Of a stretch of 59,790 nt of DNA, positions 18,993-28,297 are shown in pieces (the first letter of the stretch is position 1; each line of letters begins with the position of its first letter). Made by a program: the position numbers and the translations under genes. A model generated the notes under the pieces. The model saw only the letters and a list, made by a program, of their open reading frames with translations. It did not search any database and was not told the DNA's origin. Source of the stretch: an uncultured Clostridia bacterium (GTDB lineage: Bacteria > Bacillota > Clostridia > TANB77 > CAG-508); assembly GCA_947625685.1 (NCBI GenBank), contig CANQPK010000017.1:1-59790 (forward strand), read 5' to 3'.

Positions 18993-20001
18993 TTATTTTT
19001 TTGATACAGTTTTCATTCTAATATCATCACCAAAAAATCTACAAACATTATAATATCCGGACAAATCTAGAAAAAATTCTTTCTCCGTAAGTATCAAATA
19101 AATAATTCATATTCATATTTGTAGAAATTATTGTTTTCTTTACTTTATGGTTTCCATATAATAATCTAGCATTTATTATATTAAATAATTCAGCAATTTT
19201 AATAGAATTCAAAGATTCAGTACCTAAATCGTCAATTATTAATAAATCTACATTTATTATATTATCATAAACTTCCTTAAAATCAGACTTACCAAATCTA
19301 AAATCTGCTAAATTGTCTAACATAATTGGAGCTGTTTGATATAATACTGTTTTTTTCTTTAACAAAATTTCTTTGGCAATACAATTAGAAAGAAAAGTTT
19401 TTCCAAGACCAGTACTACCACTAAATAATAAATTTTTTTCTTCAGGGTCATCAAAATTTTTAATAAAATCCAATGCTATATTTTTAATATTTAGTATATT
19501 TTTCCTTGGTGAAATACTAGCGTTATATTTTTCTTTATCAGCTTTATCAGAATATAAATCTAAATTAAAATTATCAAAATTTTCTTTTTCAAGATTTCCT
19601 ATATTAGATTTATTAAATTGAATATTAAAAATTTTTTGTTTCATACAATTGCAAAGTTCAGTTTTTTGATTTTCCAAAGTTACAAAACCTGTATCATGAC
19701 AAATATTACATTCATAATTAGGTTTAATAGCCTCTTTTGGAATTTTCTTTGATTTTAACAATTTTTCTTTTTTATTTTTTAATTCATCAAAATCATTTTT
19801 TAATTTTTTTGATAATTCTATATTATTATTTAAAATTGATTTTGAAATTTCTAATGCGGTATGATTTAATTTGGAATTTAATTCAGATATTTCTGGATCT
19901 GAAGTATAAAAGTCATCTCTTGCTTTTTCAAAATTCATATCTGCATTTAATTTCTTTTTTTCATATTCTTTTAATAAAATATTTAAAGTAGAATCACTCA
20001 A
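18993..20001 (-). CDS. dnaC: DnaI/DnaC-type helicase loader, needs a +1 shift at CGG
   Basis: AAA+ ATPase that loads the replicative helicase; 335 residues with the shift. A TTG start sits 6 bases after GGAGG. An N-terminal coiled coil (about 5-85) is followed by a CNICHDTG...LCNCMKQK zinc-finger-like cysteine set (about 95-120), Walker A SGSTGLGKTFLSNC (about 195) and Walker B LLIIDDLGTE. At 19057-19059 zero frame ends SRFVRIL-stop. Skipping C gives SRFVGYYNVCRFFGDDIRMKTVSKK, the normal C-terminus with the conserved FFGDDIR-type end. It follows the dnaD-like gene. The loader is expected to be essential. Confidence 0.9.
19057..19059 (-). other. CGG +1 shift site in helicase loader
   Basis: Coding strand TTT GTC CGG ATA TTA TAA. 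Skipping C gives TTT GTC GGA TAT TAT and the last 22 residues of the family. Confidence 0.9.
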
Positions 20002-20015
20002 AATAAACCTCCATT

Positions 20016-20987
20016 TTAATTTTGATTATTAGCATATAAATTATCTAAATTATCATATTTACGCTGTTCAAAATTATTATATTTTTTTACATTCTTTTCT
20101 AATTCTTTTTTCTTTTTCATTTGATTTTTATATTCTACTAAGAAATTTTGAACTTCATCAGGAGTCCTTAAATTTCTATCATTCCAGTCAGATATTAGTT
20201 TATCTATATAATCAAAAGAAAAGTTGGCTTTAGAAGTTGTTTTCCTTAAAGCAATTTCTATAATATCAAAAGAATAAGAAAAATCAACTACCCATTTTTC
20301 AACATAAGATTTTTCATATTCAGTAAGAGGCCTAGAAAGGCCAAGTTTCTTTTGAACAGATTTTTCAATTTTTTGCAAAGTTTCTTGTTTTTGAAAATAA
20401 AATTCCAAATCACTAAAAGTTTTAACATTATTTTTAGCCCAAGCCTCAGCAACAACTTGTACATAATTTCTGTGAAGTGCAGAACGCTTGAAGCAATAAT
20501 TAAATAATGCTATCATAACTTGCTCATCAAATCCATATTTGTTAAACCACATATCAATATCTGCATACCAAGATGGAGACATAATTCCTTGGAAAAATGA
20601 ATTATTAATTGTTTCAACTGAACTTGCCCTATGCTTATTTTTTTCATTTCTTTCAATATCTTCTATAGAAAGAGAAACTTTAGGTTTATATAATTTATGA
20701 AGTTCTATTTCTTGAAGATTATTTATGATAAAACCAGTACCTTTTTTTGTAATAACTCCAATTCCTTCCCAATATTTAATAGCCTCTTGAATAGCAGGAA
20801 GAGGAATAGCAAGTTTTTTTGATAAGTCATTTAGTTTAATATCTTTATTATACTTTGAAAGAAATAACATATACAAATATACCTTAATACAATCTCCAGA
20901 AGACTGTGACAAATATTCTGAAAAGAAAATATCAGGTAATTTTGTAGTTGAGAATAATAAAGCTTCATCATTTTGTTCTAGCTTCAT
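20016..20987 (-). CDS. DnaD/DnaB-like replication initiation protein
   Basis: A 323-residue protein from the ATG at 20987 (GGAGG eight bases before). It begins with a winged-helix-like part (about 20-100, IKLNDLSKKLAIPLPAIQEAIKYWEGIGVI) and has two DnaD/DnaB_2 helical domains (about 125-215, including WFNKYGFDEQVMIALFNYC, and 220-300, including YIDKLISDWNDRNLRTPDEV with the YxxxIxxxW-type core). These proteins remodel the origin and recruit helicase and loader in Firmicutes. The loader gene follows after 14 bases. Clear family match; the exact name (DnaD or DnaB) is not decided. Confidence 0.85.
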   Translation of the reverse strand: MKLEQNDEALLFSTTKLPDIFFSEYLSQSSGDCIKVYLYMLFLSKYNKDIKLNDLSKKLAIPLPAIQEAIKYWEGIGVITKKGTGFIINNLQEIELHKLYKPKVSLSIEDIERNEKNKHRASSVETINNSFFQGIMSPSWYADIDMWFNKYGFDEQVMIALFNYCFKRSALHRNYVQVVAEAWAKNNVKTFSDLEFYFQKQETLQKIEKSVQKKLGLSRPLTEYEKSYVEKWVVDFSYSFDIIEIALRKTTSKANFSFDYIDKLISDWNDRNLRTPDEVQNFLVEYKNQMKKKKELEKNVKKYNNFEQRKYDNLDNLYANNQN

Positions 20988-21063
20988 AGAAGAGACCTCC
21001 ATACAAAAGAAATATGTGATTTTGTATGAAAAATTATATCATTATATGTCTAAAAAAACAAGT

Positions 21064-21342
21064 TTATTTGTATAAATATATTTTTTGCCTAAATATATAT
21101 TTTAATAAATACATTAAAACATAAATAATATTTTCATGATTAAAACCAATTATACTAAATAAAAGAACAGGAAAACATAAAATTATAAATACAAATATTT
21201 TAATAAAAAGTGATGATATAAAAAAATTTAAAATACAAAAGACAAAGACATACCAAACTACATTAAATATAGCAGTAGAATAATCTATAATACCAAATAA
21301 TTTTGTAGAAAAATCATAATTTTGTGGAATAATAAATTTCAT
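21064..21342 (-). CDS. PrgI-family T4SS membrane protein
   Basis: A 92-residue protein with two hydrophobic segments (about 25-46 and 50-68), an N-terminal IIPQNYDFSTKLFGIIDYST and a short hydrophilic tail. This matches the PrgI/VirB3-like family of Gram-positive type IV secretion systems, in which the N-terminal phrase on IP-N and the GI-D-ST motif are typical. A GGAGG site precedes the ATG. It sits between the dnaD-like gene and virB6. Confidence 0.7.
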   Translation of the reverse strand: MKFIIPQNYDFSTKLFGIIDYSTAIFNVVWYVFVFCILNFFISSLFIKIFVFIILCFPVLLFSIIGFNHENIIYVLMYLLKYIFRQKIYLYK

Positions 21343-21360
21343 ATAAACCTCCTATACTTG

Positions 21361-22236
21361 TTACTTTAAGTTACCAATGCCCTTAAAATAGTAAGTGTAT
21401 CCTTGAACCTCCATACTAAGACCACCTAAAAATTCTTTCATGATACTATTGGATTTAATAAGAGCTAAAATTGAACCTAAAAATAATAATTTAGATACCA
21501 GATCATTAGAATCATATTTAATAGAAAACATTACAATTAAAATTAATGAAGAAAAAATCTCTAATATCAGAAGTGAAATAAAGCATTTTATCCATGATTT
21601 AAACAGCCCTATACTAGAAGGAGTAGATGCACAAAGAATGGCAAAAGGAGAAACTAAAACAAATACTTTAATCAAAATATATCTTATAGAATATATAAAT
21701 ATTAAATTTAAAAATCCAATCGAAGAAATAGTTTTAAGAATTCCATCAATAGAAAGTACAGAATTTCCTTCATCTCCTATAGGGGCAATAGAATTAACTA
21801 AAGTAGAAAGATTTTTAAAGCAAATGTCAGTATGTAAAAAATTACTTCCAACTTCTCTAATAGACGATGAAAAGAAACTGTTTAAGTTAATTATTTGTTC
21901 ACATATGAAGAAACTACAATTCATACAAATTCCAACAATAATAATCTTAAGAAAAAATTGATAAGGATGTTCTGATTGACCAATTGAAAAATTAGATAAA
22001 AGATATTTAATACCAAAGTATAGGACAAAGCCTACAAGTAAGGCATTTGCTATAATAAGAATTCCGATGGTAGAACTTGTACCAAATAATTTTTCAAAAT
22101 AACTTGAAGTTATAATTTCATTATCAATAAAAGAAATGCTATCTAGTGCAGAATAAACAGAACTATCAATAGAAGAAAACAATTTATGAAATAATTCAGT
22201 AATTGCAGAAATAATTGTATTAGTAATAGAACCCAA
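21361..22236 (-). CDS. VirB6/TrbL-type T4SS channel protein
   Basis: About 291 residues with six or seven transmembrane segments, the architecture of the VirB6/TrbL polytopic channel component. Start chosen at TTG 22236 (LGSITNTIISAITELF), 7 bases after GGAGGGAGG; an upstream TTG at 22254 would overlap that site. The motif KVFVLVSPFAILCASTPSSIGLFKSWIKCFISLL matches the conserved loop near the C-terminal membrane segments of the TrsL family. It follows the VirB2-like pilin gene directly. Confidence 0.75.
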   Translation of the reverse strand: MGSITNTIISAITELFHKLFSSIDSSVYSALDSISFIDNEIITSSYFEKLFGTSSTIGILIIANALLVGFVLYFGIKYLLSNFSIGQSEHPYQFFLKIIIVGICMNCSFFICEQIINLNSFFSSSIREVGSNFLHTDICFKNLSTLVNSIAPIGDEGNSVLSIDGILKTISSIGFLNLIFIYSIRYILIKVFVLVSPFAILCASTPSSIGLFKSWIKCFISLLILEIFSSLILIVMFSIKYDSNDLVSKLLFLGSILALIKSNSIMKEFLGGLSMEVQGYTYYFKGIGNLK

Positions 22237-22254
22237 AATAAAACCTCCCTCCAA

Positions 22255-22584
22255 TTAACCAATTAGAGTTTTAATTAAAGAAATTATTAAATCTAATACT
22301 AAAATGAAAGCATAGGATACGATAGAAGTCCTAATTAATTTTTTACCAGTTCTTATTCTTTCTTCATCTCCAAAACTAAACTTTTGCATCAAAAATCCAG
22401 AACCTATTGCAACAGCAGCTACAGGAGTAGCAATAGCAACAATATAACTTTGAATATTTTCAAAAGCAGTAATTATTTTATTAACTAATTTTGGGTATGC
22501 GGCAAAGGAACAACAGTAAAAAGAGAATAAAAATACAATAAAAATAAAAAATGTAAATAAAAAATAGTATAAAAATTTTTTCAT
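22255..22584 (-). CDS. VirB2/TrbC-like pilin-type protein
   Basis: A 109-residue protein with a signal sequence ending CSFAA (about 1-30), then a short loop and two hydrophobic segments (about 45-62 and 88-106) separated by a positively charged turn GDEERIRTGKKLIR. This is the layout of TrbC/VirB2 proteins, including the glycine-rich first helix (VAAVAIGSGFLM). A GGAGG ribosome-binding site is present. Between virD4 and virB6 in the minus-strand cluster. Confidence 0.72.
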   Translation of the reverse strand: MKKFLYYFLFTFFIFIVFLFSFYCCSFAAYPKLVNKIITAFENIQSYIVAIATPVAAVAIGSGFLMQKFSFGDEERIRTGKKLIRTSIVSYAFILVLDLIISLIKTLIG

Positions 22585-22667
22585 ATAAAAACCTCCAATT
22601 AAAAATTAAAATTTATATAAATAAAGATAAATCTTAAAATTAATATTTAAGATAAATAGATAATATT

Positions 22668-24371
22668 TTATTGCATATCTTTATCAATAATAAAATAGGG
22701 AATTAATTTAAGTTCTTTAGGAGAAAGGATATTTGAACCATTGGATAAAAATGAAAGACAAGAAAAAGTGTCTAATTTTTGAGTAAAATAATTTGTGTCA
22801 AAAATAAAATCAAATTGAGTATAAGTATTAACACTTTCTGAAAAATTAGGTTTATCAAAACTAAAAATGTTAGATAAATATGAATCTCTACGATTTTTGG
22901 AACTTTCTGAAACACTTTGAGAATATTTTGTTTTATCTTCTTTTCCCAATTGTTTCTGTGCATCTTCAATAGTAAAAGTATCATCTGTTCTAAACCAAAA
23001 TTTATTTATAAGATTTTGAATTATAACTTTTACGGTATATTGGTTGTTTATAGCATTAAGAAGAGAAGTATAACTTTGAGTTGCAACAATATTAATACAT
23101 TTTGCCTCTCTAGATTGAGCAAAAAAATTTGCATCAGTGTCAGTGATATATTCATGATATTCATCACTAATGAAACATACACTTCTCATATTTTTAAGAT
23201 TTTTTGCAAGCCTTGACATTACCTCAGTTTGAAAATCTAATTTTAAATAAGCAGCAATGATTTTAGACAAATTATTATATTCAGAGATATTCATATTTAA
23301 AACAACAATTTTTCCACTATTTATAACATCTTCAAAACCAAAAAAGTTAAGCTCAGCTTTATCAGGAGAAAAAACTTTTAAAACATCATAATCAGAGATA
23401 AAAGCGCCAGTAATTCTGGTTATTTCAGACTTTAAAATTGCAGAAGTTCTAGTATCCAATGTATTAAATTCTTTTTCAAAAAATTCAATAGAAGAAAGTA
23501 AAGAATGTATTTCTTGAGAAGAAAATTTTCCATTTAAAAATTTATTCCTTAGCAAAGAAATTTTGTCAGAATAATAATCGGGAACAGTGACTAATTTATG
23601 CAGTTCTGAAAATGTAACATATCCATCATTGTATAATCTACAAAATTTAATACATTCAGTCAAAATCTGTTCTGCCTTATCTAACCAATAACTTTCACTA
23701 TTATTTTTTGAAAAAAGAGTTAAAATGGTTTTTAATCTATTTGCTAAAATTGATGGCTTTAAATTTTGTTTATCCAAAGGATTATATTTTATATTTCCAC
23801 CAAGTTCAATAACTATTAAATCATCATCTCTACCATAATAATGTGCATATTTTTTAACCTGCGAGTAATAATTTCCTTTTACATCTAAAATTAACATTCC
23901 AAGTTTTTTTGAATAATCATCACATTTATATTTAATAAGTTCGCGAGTGAAAGGATACATGACAGAGCTAGTTTTACCTGATCCAATAGTTCCTGTAACT
24001 AAAAAGTTCTGATAAAGGCCAGATTCAGGAATAATTATAGTTCCATATTGATTATGAATAGTTAATGATAAATCAGAAGAATTCTTTACTTTAGAAATTG
24101 TAGGAGAAGATTTTTGTTTTGTAAAAATAGATGAATAAATAAGATTAATACAAATAAAAGATGAAATAATTGTAACAATTACATATAAAAATTTTATATA
24201 AAACCATACTTCAGGATATTTCTCACAAATATTAAAAGGATGAACTGCAAAAGAAATAATTACTGTATTTGAAACAAAAATATCGTGAAAAATTATAAAG
24301 TAAAATAAGAAAAATAATAATAAAAAGACAATATTAAAAAGAAATCGTCTTTTTAATGTGTTTATAAACAT
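22668..24371 (-). CDS. virD4: VirD4/TraG-type coupling ATPase
   Basis: Type IV coupling proteins deliver substrates to the secretion channel. I chose the ATG at 24371 (GGAGG 10 bases upstream), giving 567 residues. There are two N-terminal transmembrane segments (about 8-30 and 58-80), Walker A TGTIGSGKTSS (about 128), the LILDVKGNYY and YNPLD motifs, and Walker B CFISDEYHEY (about 403) followed by the AQSREAKCINIVATQSYTSL sensor region. No relaxase gene is adjacent. The gene is intact and lacks CGG codons. It heads the cluster with VirB2, VirB6 and PrgI homologues. Confidence 0.9.
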   Translation of the reverse strand: MFINTLKRRFLFNIVFLLLFFLFYFIIFHDIFVSNTVIISFAVHPFNICEKYPEVWFYIKFLYVIVTIISSFICINLIYSSIFTKQKSSPTISKVKNSSDLSLTIHNQYGTIIIPESGLYQNFLVTGTIGSGKTSSVMYPFTRELIKYKCDDYSKKLGMLILDVKGNYYSQVKKYAHYYGRDDDLIVIELGGNIKYNPLDKQNLKPSILANRLKTILTLFSKNNSESYWLDKAEQILTECIKFCRLYNDGYVTFSELHKLVTVPDYYSDKISLLRNKFLNGKFSSQEIHSLLSSIEFFEKEFNTLDTRTSAILKSEITRITGAFISDYDVLKVFSPDKAELNFFGFEDVINSGKIVVLNMNISEYNNLSKIIAAYLKLDFQTEVMSRLAKNLKNMRSVCFISDEYHEYITDTDANFFAQSREAKCINIVATQSYTSLLNAINNQYTVKVIIQNLINKFWFRTDDTFTIEDAQKQLGKEDKTKYSQSVSESSKNRRDSYLSNIFSFDKPNFSESVNTYTQFDFIFDTNYFTQKLDTFSCLSFLSNGSNILSPKELKLIPYFIIDKDMQ

Positions 24372-24399
24372 AAGTAAAAAACCTCCATAAACTATAAAA

Positions 24400-24546
24400 T
24401 TATTTTTCAGGGAAATTAAGATTTGATTTGTGTAAATTTTTAAATAAAATACCATCTAAAACAAGGTACATCGAATAAAAAACAATAAAAAGATTTATAA
24501 TAAAGGATATAAAAAATAGATTTACTAAATTATTTACATTAATCAC
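24400..24546 (-). CDS. Small single-span membrane protein before virD4
   Basis: A 48-residue open frame with one strong hydrophobic helix (VNLFFISFIINLFIVFYSMYL) and a basic tail. A GTG at 24546 follows AAGGTG; the exact start is uncertain because the site and start nearly overlap. It is the first gene of the minus-strand T4SS cluster. Family not recognised. Confidence 0.4.
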   Translation of the reverse strand: MINVNNLVNLFFISFIINLFIVFYSMYLVLDGILFKNLHKSNLNFPEK

Positions 24547-24672
24547 CACCTTAAAGATATGCATAAAAATATTATCTAGCGTAATGATACAACAAAAAAA
24601 CATTTTTGTCTATACATTTTTTAAAAAATATGTTAAAATATATATGAATTTTTAGAAAGGAGTACATTTACT

Positions 24673-24858
24673 ATGGAAATAAAAAAAGATATGACAATAG
24701 GAGAACTTTTAGAGAAAGCTCCAGAAAAAGCAGAAATACTTTTAAATGCAGGAATGCATTGCTTAGGCTGCCCAGCATCACAAGCAGAAACATTAGAAGA
24801 AGCTTGTGAAGTTCATGGAATAGATGTAGACGAATTATTAGAAGAATTAAACAAATAA
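24673..24858 (+). CDS. DUF1858 small cysteine protein
   Basis: A 61-residue cytoplasmic protein with the DUF1858 pattern: [31 protein letters not shown], then [21 protein letters not shown]. The CLGC pair is characteristic and suggests metal or sulfur chemistry; such domains also occur at the N-terminus of ScdA/Ric iron-sulfur repair proteins. AAAGGAG site upstream. It stands alone, divergent from the T4SS cluster. Confidence 0.85.
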   Translation: MEIKKDMTIGELLEKAPEKAEILLNAGMHCLGCPASQAETLEEACEVHGIDVDELLEELNK

Positions 24859-24973
24859 TAAACATTTATTATGGATATATTATTACTACTAAACAAAAAT
24901 ACTAGAAATTTATATAAAAATATGTAAAAAATTCGAATAAAATTAATGAAAAAAGGAAAATTTCAAAAAAACA

Positions 24974-25002
24974 TTGACATTTACAAAAAATTGTAGTAAT
25001 AT
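24974..25002 (+). promoter_or_regulatory. Probable promoter of the tRNA cluster
   Basis: TTGACA at 24974-24979, 17-base spacer, TAATAT at 24997-25002, about 34 bases before the first tRNA. Confidence 0.7.
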
Positions 25003-25035
25003 ATATAGGCGGTTATTTTTCCGCAGATGGTGTAT

Positions 25036-25111
25036 GGGCTATTAGCTCAGGTGGTAGAGCACTTGACTTTTAATCAAGTTGTCCCGCGTTCGAGTCGCGG
25101 ATAGCTCACCA
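25036..25111 (+). tRNA. tRNA-Lys (anticodon TTT)
   Basis: Complete cloverleaf: acceptor GGGCTAT/ATAGCTC (one G-T pair), anticodon stem CTTGA/TCAAG with loop CTTTTAA, T arm with GTTCGAG, encoded CCA. Confidence 0.97.
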
Positions 25112-25113
25112 AT

Positions 25114-25188
25114 GGCCCGTTGGTCAAGCGGTTAAGACATCGCCCTTTCACGGCGGAGACATGGGTTCGATTCCCGTACGGGTCACCA
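25114..25188 (+). tRNA. tRNA-Glu (anticodon TTC)
   Basis: Acceptor GGCCCGT/ACGGGTC, anticodon loop CTTTCAC within a CGCC/GGCG stem, T loop GTTCGAT, encoded CCA. Separated from tRNA-Lys by two bases. Confidence 0.97.
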
Positions 25189-25193
25189 TATAA

Positions 25194-25269
25194 GCCACTT
25201 TAGCTCAGTTGGTAGAGCAACGCACTTGTAATGCGTAGGTCATCCGTTCGAATCGGATAAGTGGCTCCA
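25194..25269 (+). tRNA. tRNA-Thr (anticodon TGT)
   Basis: Acceptor GCCACTT/AAGTGGC, anticodon stem ACGCA/TGCGT with loop CTTGTAA, T loop GTTCGAA, encoded CCA. Confidence 0.97.
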
Positions 25270-25272
25270 TTA

Positions 25273-25321
25273 AACACTTCTTAACTTGTTATAGAACTTG
25301 TTATGAGGTGTTATTTTTTTA
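25273..25321 (+). terminator. Terminator of the tRNA cluster
   Basis: AACAC(T) and (G)GTGTT arms with internal complementary words around TTGTTATAGAACTTG, followed by ATTTTTTT. It ends where the SDR gene's AGGAGG begins. Confidence 0.6.
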
Positions 25322-25331
25322 GGAGGTATAT

Positions 25332-26062
25332 ATGCAAAAAGTAGCAATAATTACAGGAGCATCAAGGGGAATAGGAAGAGAATGTGCGAAAGTGCTTGCA
25401 GAAAGTGGTATAAAAGTAATTGCTAATTATAATAAATCTGAAATTGAGGCACAAAATTTAAAGGAAGAATTATTAAAAGAAAATATAGAAATAGACATAT
25501 TTAAAGCAGATGTATCAAATAAAAAAGAAGTAAAAAATCTAATACAATATGTATTAGATAAATATAAAAAGATAGATATATTAGTAAATAATGCAGGAAT
25601 ATCACAAGTAAAATTATTCACAGATATAACAGACGAAGACTGGGAAAAAATGATAGAAACAAATCTAAGTTCAGTATTTTATATGTCAAGAGAAGTACTA
25701 CCCAATATGATACATAATAAAAGTGGATGCATAATAAATATATCATCAGTATGGGGATTAGTGCGGAGGAGCATGTGAAGTACATTATTCTGCAACTAAA
25801 GCTGGAATAATTGGAATGACAAAAGCATTAGCAAAAGAAGTAGGACCTTCAAACATAAGAGTAAATGCGATTGCACCAGGAGCTATTGACACTGATATGA
25901 ATAAAGATTTAGCTGAAAAAGAAATAGAAGAATTAGAAAAAGAAATACCATTAGGAAGAATAGGAAAACCAGAAGACATAGCAAATTGTATAAAATGGCT
26001 TGCAGAAAATGAATATATTACAGGACAAGTAATTACAATAGATCGGAGGATGGACAAACTAA
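25332..26062 (+). CDS. SDR-family reductase (FabG-like), needs two +1 shifts at CGG
   Basis: Short-chain dehydrogenase resembling 3-oxoacyl-ACP reductase. The N-terminal Rossmann motif TGASRGIG, NNAG and the ISS serine segment are in the first frame. At 25764-25766 zero frame WGLVRRSM-stop becomes WGLVGGACEVHYSATKAG when the C of CGG is skipped, restoring the catalytic Tyr and Lys (YxxxK). At 26044-26046 ITIDRRMDKL becomes ITIDGGWTN-stop, the classic SDR C-terminus (DGG-x). With both shifts the protein is 242 residues, a normal size. The shifted stop at 26060 abuts the terminator hairpin, whereas zero frame would run into it. Not in a fatty acid operon, so substrate is open. Confidence 0.92.
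25764..25766 (+). other. CGG +1 shift site 1 in SDR
   Basis: TTA GTG CGG AGG AGC. Skipping C gives TTA GTG GGA GGA GCA (Leu-Val-Gly-Gly-Ala), which leads into the catalytic YSATK. Confidence 0.92.
26044..26046 (+). other. CGG +1 shift site 2 in SDR
   Basis: ATA GAT CGG AGG ATG. Skipping C gives ATA GAT GGA GGA TGG ACA AAC TAA, the conserved family C-terminus. Confidence 0.92.
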
Positions 26063-26063
26063 T

Positions 26064-26098
26064 AAAAAAGAGCATTTAAAATGCTCTTTTTTATTATT
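26064..26098 (+). terminator. Bidirectional terminator after SDR
   Basis: AAAAAAGAGCATTT and AAATGCTCTTTTTT form a long perfect stem. It serves both the SDR gene and the facing gene at 26094. Confidence 0.9.
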
Positions 26099-26555
26099 GA
26101 TTCGTTATTTTTCTTTTATAATTTCCAGAAATAAGTTTTGGTAAATATGTAATAATCTTATAAACAGCAATTCTAATTTTTTTGCTCCAAATGTAAGAAC
26201 GCCTTAATCTAGGATGAGGATCCAAACTTAAGTCTTCTTGCAATACTAAAGCAGTAGGCAATTCTTCTATTGCAAAAGTATAGTTTTGATTATCATTATT
26301 ATCCCAATTACCTTGTCCGTCATTAAAACAGAAGCTTAAAGATTCAGAATCATCTAATGTTATCTCAGCTTGGAATCCAAGTTCTGTTTTTTCCATTTTA
26401 ACATCAGAAAGATTTTCCCAAGATGTACCAAATCCATAATGTATAAAAATTTCATCAGCACCATCTTGAAATAATTTACCAGTATAAGATATCTTAACTG
26501 TACTGTTTGCAACTAATTTATCAGTATTAAAAAATATATTTTTTGTTAGTTCCAT
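26094..26555 (-). CDS. Protein with a CBM25-like carbohydrate-binding domain
   Basis: A 153-residue protein without signal peptide. Residues about 12-100 look like a starch-binding CBM25/CBM53-type beta domain (IHYGFG-SWENLSDVKME, LSFCFNDGQGNWDNNDNQNYTF, where FNDGQGNWDNN-NY is the family hallmark). The C-terminal 45 residues are basic with a hydrophobic stretch (IAVYKIITYLPKLISG). A role in glycogen binding inside the cell is possible. The frame is intact. AGGAGA site upstream. Confidence 0.75.
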   Translation of the reverse strand: MELTKNIFFNTDKLVANSTVKISYTGKLFQDGADEIFIHYGFGTSWENLSDVKMEKTELGFQAEITLDDSESLSFCFNDGQGNWDNNDNQNYTFAIEELPTALVLQEDLSLDPHPRLRRSYIWSKKIRIAVYKIITYLPKLISGNYKRKITNQ

Positions 26556-26733
26556 AATAATCTCCTATTTTTTTTATCTTTTGATGTATATATTATAATA
26601 ATAAATTTAATAATATTCAAGCTTTTTTTACAAAAAATATAAAAAATATACTTTATTTTTTAAAAAAATATGTTTTTTACTTATTGTAAAGAAGAAAAAT
26701 TTATGCTAATATAAAGAAAAGATGGAGGGAAAT

Positions 26734-28294
26734 ATGAGGAAAAGACATAACTCTCAAAGTAAATTAATTTATATAATATGTATATTAGTTTTAGTAATTG
26801 GAATATTCTCAACAATATTTGCATTAGCATACTCAACGAATTCAAATATAATAAGCAATGTAAAAATTAATAACATAAATGTATCAGGATTAAGCAAAAA
26901 TGAAGCAGAAGAAAAACTACAAGGTTTAGTCAATAACATATTAGATGATGAGATAACTCTAAAATATGGAGATTATGAGTCAATAATTACATTAAAGCAA
27001 ATAGAGTTAGAAGTAGATGTACAAGATAAAGTATATGAAGCATGTGTAATAGGAAGAAATAAAAACATTATAGCCAATAATTATAAGATTTTACAAACAA
27101 TATTATTTGGCAAAAACATAAATTTAGAATATAAATTTAATGAAGAAATTATCAAAAGCTTATACAACAATTTGGATGAAGAATGGGAAAATAAATTTGT
27201 AGATAATAGCTATTATATAGACAAAGATGAATTAGTTATAACAAAGGGAAAAAGTGGAGTTATAATAGATCAAGAAGCATTACAACAAAAAATAAATCAA
27301 CTTATATATGATAAGATAGAAGGAAAAGAAATAAATGAAATTGAAATACCTGTTATCACAAAAAATCTTGAAGAAATAGATGTAGAGAAAATAAGAAATG
27401 AGATATATAAGGAACCAAAAAATGCTTCATATAATGAAGAAACATCTACATTAACTACACATACAAATGGAGTAGATTTCAAAATAAGTGTAGATGAAGC
27501 AAAAGAACTTCTTAAACAAGAAAAAGAAGAATATATAATACCACTAAAAATAACAAAACCAGAAATAACAACAGAGCAATTTGGAGAAGAAGCATTTCCA
27601 GAAGTACTTGGAAGTTTTTCAACAAGATATGATGCCAGCAATATAAATAGGTCAACAAACATAGAGCTTGGGGCAGCGGCAATGAATGGAACAGTACTAC
27701 TTCCAGGAGAAACATTTTCATTTAATGGTACAGTTGGACCAAGGACAAAAGCAAAAGGATATCTACTTGCAGGAGCATATTCTGCAGGAGAGCTAGTAGA
27801 AAGCTATGGGGGAGGAGTATGTCAAATATCTAGCACATTATATAATGCTGTATTATATGCTAATTTAGAGATAGTTCAAAGATATAACCATTCATCAGTT
27901 GTATCGTATGTAAATGCAGGAAGAGATGCAACAGTATCTTATGGAGGTAAAGATTTTAAATTTAAGAATTCAAGAGATTATGCAATAAAAGTAGAAGCAA
28001 AAGCAAATAACCGGAATATTAGAGATAAAAATTTTAGGAATAAAAGAACCAGACGAAGTCGAAGTAGAAATTACAAGTGAAGTGACAGATGTAATAATAT
28101 GTAATACAAAGTATAAATATGATAAGACACTTTCACCTGGACAGGAAGTTGTAGAAGTGCAGGGAGCAAATGGAGCAAAAAGCATAGCATATAAAATTAT
28201 AAAGAAAAATGGAGCAATAATATCAAAAACAATTTTGTCAGAAGATAGATATAATCCAATGACAAAAGTAATCAGAACTGGAAGTAAAAAATAG
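26734..28294 (+). CDS. VanW-family cell-wall protein, needs a +1 shift at CGG
   Basis: A secreted or membrane-anchored protein with an N-terminal transmembrane anchor (about 10-32), two YoaR/PG-binding-type domains (about 50-260) and a VanW domain (about 290-430, with FNGTVGPRTKAKGYL and GGGVCQISSTLYNA). At 28012-28014 zero frame reads AKANNRNIRDK to a stop at 28080. Skipping the C of CGG gives AKANNGILEIKILG and continues through a G5-like C-terminal domain (VVEVQGANGAKSIAYKI...SEDRYNPMTKVIRTG) to 519 residues. Start chosen at ATG 26734, after GGAGGGA; the in-frame ATG at 26722 precedes that site. Confidence 0.9.
28012..28014 (+). other. CGG +1 shift site in VanW-like gene
   Basis: AAT AAC CGG AAT ATT. 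Skipping C gives AAT AAC GGA ATA TTA (Asn-Asn-Gly-Ile-Leu) and opens the C-terminal domain. Confidence 0.9.
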
Positions 28295-28297
28295 ACA

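Noticed and set aside
21440-21961. A 173-codon plus-strand frame across the virB6 gene
   Set aside because: It is the antisense of a convincing membrane protein in a continuous operon, with no ribosome-binding site and no recognisable domain.
9333-24546. An intact integrative conjugative element
   Set aside because: No relaxase, integrase, excisionase or direct repeats are visible, and the parts are separated by gyrA and an ABC transporter operon.
25332-26062. Phase variation through repeat slippage
   Set aside because: The sites are not in homopolymers or tandem repeats; only one extra C before GG is present.
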